Assembly: GCF_006540005.1 (NCBI RefSeq)
Contig: NZ_BJOC01000035.1
Coordinates: forward strand, 1-42,961
Length of the DNA stretch: 42,961 nt
Source of the DNA: Halomonas halmophila
GTDB taxonomy: Bacteria > Pseudomonadota > Gammaproteobacteria > Pseudomonadales > Halomonadaceae
Direction of reading: 5' to 3'
The stretch's first letter is position 1. The number at the start of each line of letters is the position of its first letter. Both the position numbers and the translations under genes were made by a program. Under the pieces are notes generated by a model that saw nothing but the letters and a program-made list of their open reading frames with translations, made no database searches and was not told the origin of the DNA. Of this stretch, positions 34,266 through 41,254 are shown piece after piece.

Positions 34266-36182
34266 TTACAGGGCCTTGAGCAGGTGGGTGATGATGTCCT
34301 GCTGACTCATGGTCTCGGTGCTGACCGTCACATCCGGGTTGGCCGGAACTTCGTAGGGGCTGTTGATGCCGGTGAAGTCCTTGAGGCGCCCTTCACGTGC
34401 CTTGTGATACAGCCCCTTGGGATCGCGCTGCTCGCAGATATCCAGCGGCGTATCGACGTGCACTTCGACAAAGTCGCCTTCGTCAAACATGCTGCGCACT
34501 TCCTCGCGGCCCGCGCGGAACGGCGAGATGAAGGCGGTGATGACGATCACCCCGGCCTCGGCGAACAGACGCGCCACCTCGCCCACCCGGCGGATGTTCT
34601 CGGCACGATCGCCCTCGCCCATGTCCAGGTCCTTGCACAGGCCGTGGCGGATGTTATCACCGTCGAGCAGCATGGTGTGGTAGCCGCGACGATTCAACTC
34701 GACTTCCAGGGCGTTGGCCAGGGTGGACTTGCCGGAGCCGGAGTAGCCGGTCAGCCACACGCACTTGCCTTCGTGGCCGTTGAGCTGCTCACGCATGGCC
34801 TGGGTGACGCTGGTGCGGTTCCACACCACATTGGCCTTGCTGTCGTGCTCGCGGAACTCGTAGGGCAGTTCGCTTTCCAGCGGCTGGTGGATCATGCCGA
34901 CACCGACCGTGATGTTGGTCAGGCGGTCGATGATGATGAAGTTACCCGTGCCCGGGCTGGTGCGGTAGTCGTCCACCGGCACCGGCGCGGTCAGCTCGAC
35001 CTGGCAGCGCGCAATGGCGTTGAGGTCGAGATGATCGGCGTGGCGCTGCTCCAGGGTGTTGACGTCGACCTGGTAGTCGATCGCCGAGACCTTGCCGGCC
35101 ATGTCGCGGGTGGCAAGCTTGAGGTCATACAGCTTGCCGGGCTCCAGGGCCTTCTCGTGCATCCACACGATGTCGGCCTCGAAGCTGGTGGCCAGCGGGA
35201 CCTGGGCGTCGTCGGCGACGATCCAGTCACCCCGTGAGATGTCGATCTCGTCTTCCAGAGTCACGGTAATCGCCTGACCGGGGTAAGCCGCCTCCAGGTC
35301 GCCGTCCCAGGTGACGATGCGCTCGACCTTCGAGGTCTTCCCGGAAGGCAGCGCGCGGATGGACTGCCCCGGCTTGATGACGCCGGCGGCCAGGGTGCCG
35401 CAGTAGCCACGGAAGTCCAGGTTGGGGCGATTGACGTACTGCACCGGCAGGCGCAGGTCGCGCAGGTTGGAGTCGTGGCGGATCTCGACCGTCTCGAGAA
35501 GGTCGAGCATCGCCGGGCCTTCGTACCAGGCCATGGTCTCGCTCTTGTTGACGACGTTGTCGCCCTTGAGCGCCGACATGGGCACGAAGCGGATGTCCGG
35601 CGCGTTCAGCTTGCCGGCGACCTCATCCTGGTATTCCTTGACGATCTCGTTGTAACGCTCTTCCGAGTAATCGACCAGGTCCATCTTGTTGATGGCCACG
35701 ACCAGGTGCTGGATACCCAGCAGATCGGCGATGAAGCTGTGGCGGCGGGTCTGGGTCTGCACGCCGTGACGCGCATCGACCAGGATCACCGCCAGGCTCG
35801 CCGTGGACGCGCCCGTCGCCATGTTGCGGGTGTACTGCTCGTGCCCCGGGGTATCGGCGATGATGAACTTGCGCTTCTCGGTGGAGAAGAAGCGGTAAGC
35901 CACGTCGATGGTGATGCCCTGCTCCCGCTCGGACTGCAAGCCATCCACCAGCAACGCCAGATCCACCTCATCCCCGGTGGTCCCGCTGGTCTTCGACGCC
36001 TGGGTGATCGCCGCCAACTGATCCTCGTAGATCATCTTGGAATCATGCAGCAACCGACCAATCAGCGTCGATTTACCATCATCCACACTACCGCAGGTGA
36101 TAAACCGCAGCAGATCCTTGTTCTCGTGTTCTTTCAAATACGCTTCGATGTCGTCGGCGATCAAGCTTGACTGATGTGACAT
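34266..36182 (-). CDS. cysNC: Fused sulfate adenylyltransferase subunit 1 / adenylylsulfate kinase
   Basis: A 638-residue bifunctional enzyme. The N-terminal part (about 25-440) is the GTPase subunit CysN of ATP sulfurylase: [15 protein letters not shown] (31-45), [15 protein letters not shown] and [10 protein letters not shown]. The C-terminal part (about 460-638) is APS kinase Cys[31 protein letters not shown] and [12 protein letters not shown]. With CysD it converts sulfate and ATP to APS, then PAPS, the donor for sulfotransferases. In assimilation the two are often separate genes; the fusion suits direct PAPS delivery. It is placed directly upstream of the capsule export genes in the same orientation, which argues for a dedicated role in capsule sulfation, though it may also serve cysteine synthesis. 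Confidence 0.95.
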   Translation of the reverse strand: MSHQSSLIADDIEAYLKEHENKDLLRFITCGSVDDGKSTLIGRLLHDSKMIYEDQLAAITQASKTSGTTGDEVDLALLVDGLQSEREQGITIDVAYRFFSTEKRKFIIADTPGHEQYTRNMATGASTASLAVILVDARHGVQTQTRRHSFIADLLGIQHLVVAINKMDLVDYSEERYNEIVKEYQDEVAGKLNAPDIRFVPMSALKGDNVVNKSETMAWYEGPAMLDLLETVEIRHDSNLRDLRLPVQYVNRPNLDFRGYCGTLAAGVIKPGQSIRALPSGKTSKVERIVTWDGDLEAAYPGQAITVTLEDEIDISRGDWIVADDAQVPLATSFEADIVWMHEKALEPGKLYDLKLATRDMAGKVSAIDYQVDVNTLEQRHADHLDLNAIARCQVELTAPVPVDDYRTSPGTGNFIIIDRLTNITVGVGMIHQPLESELPYEFREHDSKANVVWNRTSVTQAMREQLNGHEGKCVWLTGYSGSGKSTLANALEVELNRRGYHTMLLDGDNIRHGLCKDLDMGEGDRAENIRRVGEVARLFAEAGVIVITAFISPFRAGREEVRSMFDEGDFVEVHVDTPLDICEQRDPKGLYHKAREGRLKDFTGINSPYEVPANPDVTVSTETMSQQDIITHLLKAL

Positions 36183-36199
36183 AACGTGGTCCTAGCAAT

Positions 36200-36237
36200 T
36201 AAGTAAGAAGAGGGATGAGGGAAGAAGGAAGAACCCC
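36200..36237 (-). repeat. Short heptad-type purine repeat between cysNC and the four-helix protein
   Basis: The spacer carries GAAGAGGGATGAGGGAAGAA and GGAAGAACCCC, a short version of the purine arm and the start of the central core shared with the larger repeats at 37650 and 38734. Confidence 0.7.
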
Positions 36238-36243
36238 CTGGCA

Positions 36244-36591
36244 CTAGCCGAAATCTGACTGTTTGCGAATCAGTCCGGTTAACATGGCAGCGATATTTTT
36301 GGTTTCCACTACCCAGAGATTCCCTTTCTCACGTTCGATATAGCCAATTTCCATGCCGATGTAGACCTGCGTTCTAAGCTCCGCGCATGAGCCCTTGGCG
36401 ATATAAAGAAACTTAGTGCGGTCTCGAATGGTCAACCGTGCCATCCCCTCGGCTATGTTGCTGGGTACGGAAAGGCCTGATCGCGTGATCTGGTCCTTGA
36501 AGCCGAAATCGCGGGAGTCTGCGAAGTGCCTGTAAAGCTCGGCGGATAACCTTGCCGACCGTTTCCAGACATCCAGTTGTTCGAAGTCCAT
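36244..36591 (-). CDS. Four-helix-bundle protein (S23/IVS-like family)
   Basis: A 115-residue protein matching the four-helix-bundle family first seen in rRNA intervening sequences. Family hallmarks visible: MDFEQLDVWKRSARLSAELY at the start, FGFKDQITRSGLSVPSNIAEG in the middle, then GSCAELRTQVYIGMEIGYI. No enzymatic motif is known for the family; some members, such as the Avd protein of diversity-generating retroelements, bind nucleic acid. There is no reverse transcriptase here, so a retroelement is not supported. Its position inside the sulfate-activation genes, between cysD and cysNC and between two purine-rich repeats, is unusual. It may be an insertion carried by repeat DNA or a binder of the structured RNA, but this is speculation. 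Confidence 0.85.
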   Translation of the reverse strand: MDFEQLDVWKRSARLSAELYRHFADSRDFGFKDQITRSGLSVPSNIAEGMARLTIRDRTKFLYIAKGSCAELRTQVYIGMEIGYIEREKGNLWVVETKNIAAMLTGLIRKQSDFG

Positions 36592-36642
36592 CTCATTGCC
36601 CTGTCTCCATGGTGATACCTGCAGACTAGGTCAAGATAGGAC

Positions 36643-36720
36643 GTCTTCCCTCTTCCGACTTCCTTCTTCCGTCTTTCTAACGCGCCTCCGGCGCGTTAGA
36701 AGTAGCCTTCCCTCTTCTTC
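36643..36720 (-). repeat. Composite repeat with palindrome over the cysD stop codon
   Basis: A perfect 10-base stem CTAACGCGCC/GGCGCGTTAG with a three-base loop lies at 36677-36699, and the cysD stop codon is within it. On the transcribed (minus) strand it is followed by a purine tract GGAAGAAGGAAGTCGGAAGA. There is no U-run after the stem, so it is more likely a structural repeat than a terminator. Confidence 0.75.
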
Positions 36721-37610
36721 TTCTCCATGGAGCCGGCTTGGTCGTGGTCGATGGCGCGGCCGCTGCGTTCCGAGGTCTTGGTCAGGAGCATTTCCTGGAT
36801 GATCTCGGGGAGTGTGGTGGCGTGGGATTCCACGGCGCCGGTCAGCGGGTAGCAGCCGAGGGTGCGGAAGCGGACCCACTTCTCTTCCGGGACTTCGCCT
36901 TCTTCCAGCGGCAGGCGGTCGTCGTCGACCATGATGTCGATGCCGTCGCGGTGGACGACCGGGCGCGGGGCGGAGTAGTACAGCGGGACGATGGGGATGG
37001 ATTCGAGGTAGATGTACTGCCAGATATCCAGCTCGGTCCAGTTGGAGAGCGGGAAGACGCGGATCGACTCGCCCTTGTTGACCTTGGAGTTGTAGACGTT
37101 CCACAGCTCCGGGCGCTGGTTTTTCGGGTCCCAGCGGTGGTGCTTGTCGCGGAAGGAGAAGACACGCTCCTTGGCGCGGCTGGCTTCCTCGTCGCGGCGG
37201 GCGCCACCGAAGGCGGCGTCGAACTGATACTTGTCCAGCGCCATCTTCAGGGACTGGGTCTTCATCACGTCAGTGTACTTGGAGCTGCCGTGATCGAAGG
37301 GGTTGATGTTGGCCTCGACACCTTCCTGGTTGATGTGCTCGATGAGCTCCATGCCGGCGGCCTCTGCCATCTCGTCACGGAACTTGATCATTTCCTTGAA
37401 TTTCCAGGTGGTGTTGACGTGCATCAGCGGAAACGGCGGCGGCCCCGGGTAGAAGGCCTTGCGCGCCAGGTGCAGCATCACCGAGGAGTCCTTGCCGATG
37501 GAGTACAGCATGACCGGGTTACGAAACTCGGCAGCCACCTCGCGAATGATATGAATCGACTCAGCCTCGAGCTGCTTGAGGTGAGTCTGGCGTTCAGGGG
37601 TTATTTCCAT
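36696..37610 (-). CDS. cysD: Sulfate adenylyltransferase subunit 2
   Basis: The catalytic PP-loop ATPase subunit of ATP sulfurylase, 304 residues, normal length. Seen: [20 protein letters not shown] at the start, the PP-loop in [62 protein letters not shown] and the C-terminal end [12 protein letters not shown] typical of CysD. It forms APS from ATP and sulfate using GTP hydrolysis by CysN. In most genomes cysD directly abuts cysN; here a four-helix-bundle gene and two repeats intervene. Together with cysQ and the SLC13 permease it makes up the sulfate supply module at the head of the locus. Confidence 0.96.
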   Translation of the reverse strand: MEITPERQTHLKQLEAESIHIIREVAAEFRNPVMLYSIGKDSSVMLHLARKAFYPGPPPFPLMHVNTTWKFKEMIKFRDEMAEAAGMELIEHINQEGVEANINPFDHGSSKYTDVMKTQSLKMALDKYQFDAAFGGARRDEEASRAKERVFSFRDKHHRWDPKNQRPELWNVYNSKVNKGESIRVFPLSNWTELDIWQYIYLESIPIVPLYYSAPRPVVHRDGIDIMVDDDRLPLEEGEVPEEKWVRFRTLGCYPLTGAVESHATTLPEIIQEMLLTKTSERSGRAIDHDQAGSMEKKKREGYF

Positions 37611-37649
37611 AGCGGTTGGTCCGTTGGGTCGAAGATAGGTCTGTGGGTG

Positions 37650-37878
37650 GACGCTCGGCGCTACGCGCCTCGAAAAGAGTCAAGAGGGAAGACCGCGGCT
37701 TACGCCGCTTGAAGAGGGAAGAACGGCGCTTCGTGCCTACGTAAGAGTGAAGTGGGAAGAACGGCGCTTCGTGCCTTGAAGAGAGAAGAAACCCCTTGAA
37801 CTCTGATCATGGTGGCTTCTTACCTTTTCCTTCTTACCTCTTCCCTCTTCGACCTCCCTCTTCCTTCTTCAGTCTTCC
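37650..37878 (-). repeat. Composite heptad/palindrome repeat between cysD and cysQ
   Basis: Plus-strand order: a purine arm with GAAGAGGGAAGA units interrupted by small palindromes (GCGGCTTACGCCGC, and ACGGCGCTTCGTGCC twice), then a core GAAGAAACCCCTT...CATGG...GGCTTCTT, then a pyrimidine arm of TTCCYTC heptads reaching into the cysQ stop region. The last codons of cysQ (QKED) are part of it. The purine and pyrimidine arms are largely complementary, so the transcript could fold into a long hairpin. Confidence 0.8.
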
Positions 37879-38702
37879 TTCTGGAGACTGGCCCGCAGGG
37901 CCGTCGTCCACCGTTCGTCGCGTTGTCCGCAGACGATGAAGTGTGGGTTTAACACCGAATCCTGCTGGTTGCAGCGTAGGGGTTCAAGTGTTTCGGCGTT
38001 GAGTACCTGGCCGCCGGCGGCGATGACGACGGCTTGGGCGGCGGCGGTGTCCCACTCGCAGGTCGGGGCGAGGCGTGGGTAGAGGTCGGCTTCGGCTTCG
38101 GCGACCAGGCAGAGCTTGAGCGAGCTGCCCATGGAGACGCGTTCGTGCTCCGGCAGGCGGGCGCAGAAGGCTTCGAATTCGTCGGAGCCGTGGGAGCGGC
38201 TGCCGACGACCTTCCAGGGCTCAGCGCCAGCTTCCGGCAATGCGCGCACCTGGATCTCGCGGGTGGTGCCCTTCTCGATCTTGGTGGCGCCCTGGCCGAC
38301 CTGGCCGATCCAGCTGGTATCCAGCACCGGCGCATGCACGATGCCGAACACCGGATCGCCGTTTTCCACCAGCGCCACGTTCAGGGTGAACTCACCGTTC
38401 TTCTTGATGAATTCCTTGGTGCCGTCCAGCGGGTCGATCAGCCAGTAACGCTCCCAACTCCGGCGCGTCTCGAAAGGGATCTCGCCGGATTCCTCGGACA
38501 ACACCGGCACTTCCGGCGTCACCGTCTCAAGCAGCGCGACCAGGGCATGATGCGCTGCCATATCCGCCTCGGTCAGCGGGCTGTCGTCGTCCTTGGTCTC
38601 GACCTCGTAGGTACGGTTGTACACCGTCAGGACCTCACGGCCCGCGGCCTCGACACCCGCCAGCAAACGGTCGCGCATATTGTCGGTTACGAAATGGGGC
38701 AA
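37869..38702 (-). CDS. cysQ: 3'(2'),5'-bisphosphate nucleotidase
   Basis: A Li+-sensitive inositol-monophosphatase-fold phosphatase that hydrolyses PAP to AMP, removing the inhibitory product of sulfotransferases. It is 277 residues. Metal-binding motifs: VLSEESGEIPF (Glu-Glu), WLIDPLDGTKEF (Asp-Pro-Leu-Asp-Gly-Thr) and CEWDTAAAQAVVIAAGG (Trp-Asp near the C-terminus). The start chosen is a TTG at 38702 with AGGAG five bases upstream. The ATG at 38678 fits the family N-terminus better but has no visible ribosome-binding site. In a locus with seven sulfotransferase domains, a local PAP phosphatase makes metabolic sense. The C-terminal codons run into the adjacent repeat. Confidence 0.93.
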   Translation of the reverse strand: MPHFVTDNMRDRLLAGVEAAGREVLTVYNRTYEVETKDDDSPLTEADMAAHHALVALLETVTPEVPVLSEESGEIPFETRRSWERYWLIDPLDGTKEFIKKNGEFTLNVALVENGDPVFGIVHAPVLDTSWIGQVGQGATKIEKGTTREIQVRALPEAGAEPWKVVGSRSHGSDEFEAFCARLPEHERVSMGSSLKLCLVAEAEADLYPRLAPTCEWDTAAAQAVVIAAGGQVLNAETLEPLRCNQQDSVLNPHFIVCGQRDERWTTALRASLQKED

Positions 38703-38733
38703 GGGGGGCTCCTGGTCCAGCTGTGAGTGTGTT

Positions 38734-38957
38734 GGAAGAAGAAGGAAGAGCGCGGCTAAAGCCGCTTAAAGAAGGAAGAGGGAAGAACGGCGCTGCGCGG
38801 CTGCATAAGAATTAAGAGGGAAGAACGCGGCTGAGGCCGCTTTAAGAAGGAAGAAACCCCTTTTCTCTAGGAACCATGGCCAACCAGGCTTCTTCCCTCT
38901 TCCCTCTTCCCTCTTCCTTCTTCCTTCTTCCCTCTTCCTTCTTCCCTCTTCGTTCTT
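38734..38957 (-). repeat. Composite heptad/palindrome repeat between cysQ and the SLC13 permease
   Basis: Plus-strand order: purine segments (GGAAGAAGAAGGAAGAG and relatives) alternate with the palindromes GCGGCTAAAGCCGC and GCGGCTGAGGCCGC and the related CGGCGCTGCGCGGCTG. The core GAAGAAACCCC...CATGG...GGCTTCTT follows, then nine consecutive pyrimidine heptads of the form TTC(C/G)(C/T)TC (about 38890-38955). The permease stop codon follows within a few bases. The same plan is seen at 37650-37878. Confidence 0.85.
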
Positions 38958-38960
38958 GGC

Positions 38961-40724
38961 TCAAAACCCCCACACCATCGGTATCAGCCCTACGGCGGTG
39001 CTGCCGACGAGCAGGCTGAGTGGTGCGCCGAGGCGGAGGTAGTCGAGCAGTCGGTAACCGCCGGGGCCGTAGACCATCAGGTTCGTCTGGTAACCGAGCG
39101 GGGTCATGAAGCTGGCGGAGGCGGCGAACATGATGGCGATGGCGAAGGGCATGTAGTTCACGCCGAGCTGGTCGGCGACCGACATGGCGATGGGGAACAT
39201 CAGTACCGCGGCGGCGTTGTTGGTGATGATCTCCGTGAACAGCGTGGTCAGCAGGTAGACGACGGCCAGGGCCAGCCAGGGCGACATGTTGTCGCTGACG
39301 ACGCCGCCGGCGATGACCTGGGCGGCGCCGGAACTGGTCATGGCGGCGCCGAGCGCGAAGGAAGCGGCGATGACCGTGAGCACCGAGAGGTCGATATAGC
39401 GGCGCGCCTTGCTGACGGTGATGCAACCCGTGGCCAGCATGCCGCCGCTGGCGAGCAGCGCGGCCTCGAAGATCGACAGCAGGCCGACTCCGGCGGCCGC
39501 GACCATGGCGCCGAGCACGCCCAGGGCGACAGGCGCCTTGTGAAAGCTGGGCGGCGTGGAGTCGTTGAGGGCACTGACCAGCAGAAAGTCGCGGCGATAG
39601 CGGTACTGGTCGACGAAGTCGTGGCCGGTTTCCATCAACAGGGTATCGCCGACCTGCAGGCGGATATCGCCGACCTTGCCAGGCAGGCGCCGGCCCTGGC
39701 GCGAGATCGACAGGATGACCGCCTGGAAGCGTGAACGCACCCGAGCTTCGCGCACGGTCTGGCCGACCCCGGTGAAGTCCGGGCTGATCACCGCCTCGAC
39801 CAGGCAGCGATGGTGGTTGGCCACGTCGAGCTTGTGAATGTCGTCGCTGCCGGGGCTGACACCGCGCACCTGGCGCAGCTCGCGAGCGAGCTCCGGCGCG
39901 CCGATGAAGACCAGAATATCGCCGCCTTCGAGCTGGGTTTCGGGCGGCACGGCGGTCATCAAACGACCGTCACGTTCGATATCGGTCAGGTAGCCGTACT
40001 GGAGGTTACGCAGCCCGGCCTCGGAAATCGTCTTGCCGGGCAGGGGTCCGCCCTCGGTGACCACAAATTCGACACTGTACTCGCGGGCCAGGTCCAGCTG
40101 CTCGATCAAGCCTTCGCGGCGCGGCAGCAGGCGGTCGGCAAACAGCATCAGGAAGGTGCCGCCGACCAACAGCATGGGCACACCGACCTGGGCGAGGTCG
40201 AACATGCCGAGAGCCACGCCCTTCTCGCTCTGCAGCAGACCATCGACCACCAGGTTGGTGCTGGTGCCGATCAGGGTGCAGGTACCGCCCAGGATCGCCG
40301 TGTAGCTCAACGGCAAAAGCAGCTTGGAAGGCGGCAGCTTGAGCTTGCGCGACCACTCCTGCAGCGCGGGGATGAACATGGCCACCACGGTGGTGTTGTT
40401 CATGAAGGCACTGAGGCTCGAAGCCGGGAGCATGACCCGCAGCTGGGCCTTCTTGAGGCTGTCCGGCTGGCCCAGCAGGGCATTGGCGACCCACTGCACG
40501 GCGCCGGTTTCCTTGAGACCGGCGGCCACCACATAGAGGGCGGCGATGGTCATCACGCCGGTGTTGGAAAAACCCACCAGGGCCTCGGCCGGCCCCAGCA
40601 CGCCGCTGACCACCAGAAACGCCAGGGCTGCCATGAGAATCGCATCGGCGGCGATCTTGGTTGTCGCCAGGGCCACCAGCACGGCGACCACACTGAAAGT
40701 ACTGAGCCAGGCATCCAGTGCCAT
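38961..40724 (-). CDS. SLC13-type permease with RCK_C domains (probable sulfate transporter)
   Basis: A 587-residue inner-membrane ion-coupled transporter. Hydrophobic helices fill residues 1-185 and 395-587. Family-typical motifs include SSLSAFMNNTTVVAMFIPAL and GGTCTLIGTSTNLVV in the first half, and TEIITNNAAAVLMFPIAM with MTPLGYQTNLMVYGPGGY in the second. The cytoplasmic middle (about 205-375) contains two TrkA-C/RCK_C-like modules (LPGKTISEAGLRN, GDILVFIGAPEL and RLQVGDTLLMETG). This architecture is shared with sulfate and organic-anion transporters, and cys-linked members are usually sulfate importers, so sulfate is the best guess. It is the first gene of the run, 29 bases after an ops element. 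Confidence 0.87.
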   Translation of the reverse strand: MALDAWLSTFSVVAVLVALATTKIAADAILMAALAFLVVSGVLGPAEALVGFSNTGVMTIAALYVVAAGLKETGAVQWVANALLGQPDSLKKAQLRVMLPASSLSAFMNNTTVVAMFIPALQEWSRKLKLPPSKLLLPLSYTAILGGTCTLIGTSTNLVVDGLLQSEKGVALGMFDLAQVGVPMLLVGGTFLMLFADRLLPRREGLIEQLDLAREYSVEFVVTEGGPLPGKTISEAGLRNLQYGYLTDIERDGRLMTAVPPETQLEGGDILVFIGAPELARELRQVRGVSPGSDDIHKLDVANHHRCLVEAVISPDFTGVGQTVREARVRSRFQAVILSISRQGRRLPGKVGDIRLQVGDTLLMETGHDFVDQYRYRRDFLLVSALNDSTPPSFHKAPVALGVLGAMVAAAGVGLLSIFEAALLASGGMLATGCITVSKARRYIDLSVLTVIAASFALGAAMTSSGAAQVIAGGVVSDNMSPWLALAVVYLLTTLFTEIITNNAAAVLMFPIAMSVADQLGVNYMPFAIAIMFAASASFMTPLGYQTNLMVYGPGGYRLLDYLRLGAPLSLLVGSTAVGLIPMVWGF

Positions 40725-40752
40725 GTTAGAGACTGCTCCTCATGCGTTCAGG

Positions 40753-40764
40753 CACGCTACCGCC
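40753..40764 (-). promoter_or_regulatory. ops element (RfaH recruitment site) in the permease leader
   Basis: On the minus strand the sequence GGGGCGGTAGCGTGCC (40751-40766) contains the complete 12-base ops core GGCGGTAGCGTG. In enterobacteria this element pauses RNA polymerase and recruits the antiterminator RfaH to capsule, LPS-core and O-antigen operons, and it lies in the leader shortly before the first gene. Here it is 29 bases ahead of the permease ATG and oriented towards the capsule locus. Confidence 0.85.
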
Positions 40765-41254
40765 CCGGGATTGTTACGGGCGTATTCCCCTGCCCTGTCT
40801 TGCTAGGTTGTGAACGGCGCTGGATAGCCGGCGGCGAACCCCACCCCGGCCTCTGGCTGAACGCCCATTCTATGGATTAACGCCAGCCACGGCCAGTCTC
40901 ACCGGCCTTGCTGGCCAGCTGCACTATCCGGTTACAACATGAATTTCAGTAACCTGAACGGCCCAGCGTGTCAGCAGCGACCTATCAGACCATAGGAACG
41001 GGCTTATGTGTAATGTCTCGTTTTGCTGACATGAGTGCTGCCAGCTATAAGCTGTAAGCCGTAAGCTGTAAGTACCCCCAAGGTCAAACCCAACGCGGAC
41101 AGGTTTTGGGGTGCAGTTGACCTTTCTTAAAGCTTACGACTTACGGCTTACAGCTAGCCGTTAGCGGCTTCCGGCTTCACCTACCTGCTATCGCGTTGTC
41201 ACATCCCTGCGTCAGAGTCGTGTGGTGTTCATCGATCACAGGGAGACGAATGAC
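40765..41254. other. Divergent intergenic region between the polysaccharide locus and phoD
   Basis: No gene is seen. It should hold the promoter of the leftward transcription unit. TAGAAT at 40868-40873 (minus strand) is a possible -10 box without a convincing -35. A dyad GGTTAC-13-GTAACC at 40930-40954 could be an operator. The dispersed inverted repeat at 41050-41155 is listed separately. The first gene on the right is phoD at 41255. Confidence 0.5.
41050..41155. repeat. Inverted repeat of AGCTGTAAGCCGTAAG type
   Basis: The left arm AGCTGTAAGCCGTAAG...AAGGTCAA and the right arm (same on the opposite strand) are separated by about 30 bases that include ACCCC/GGGGT. Within each arm GTAAG is repeated. 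It lies between two divergent genes, so it is not a conventional terminator. It looks like a dispersed intergenic repeat. Confidence 0.75.

Noticed and set aside
36244..36591. Diversity-generating retroelement accessory protein (Avd)
   Set aside because: The fold family is shared, but there is no reverse transcriptase and no template or variable repeat in the window.
38842..39426. Minus-strand frame of 194 codons ending in Lys/Glu/Arg repeats
   Set aside because: It is a shadow of the SLC13 permease gene that runs into the purine/pyrimidine repeat.
41196..41217. Possible Pho box before phoD (TTGTCAC...)
   Set aside because: Only one half-site resembles the PhoB consensus; the second repeat at the 11-base spacing does not match.
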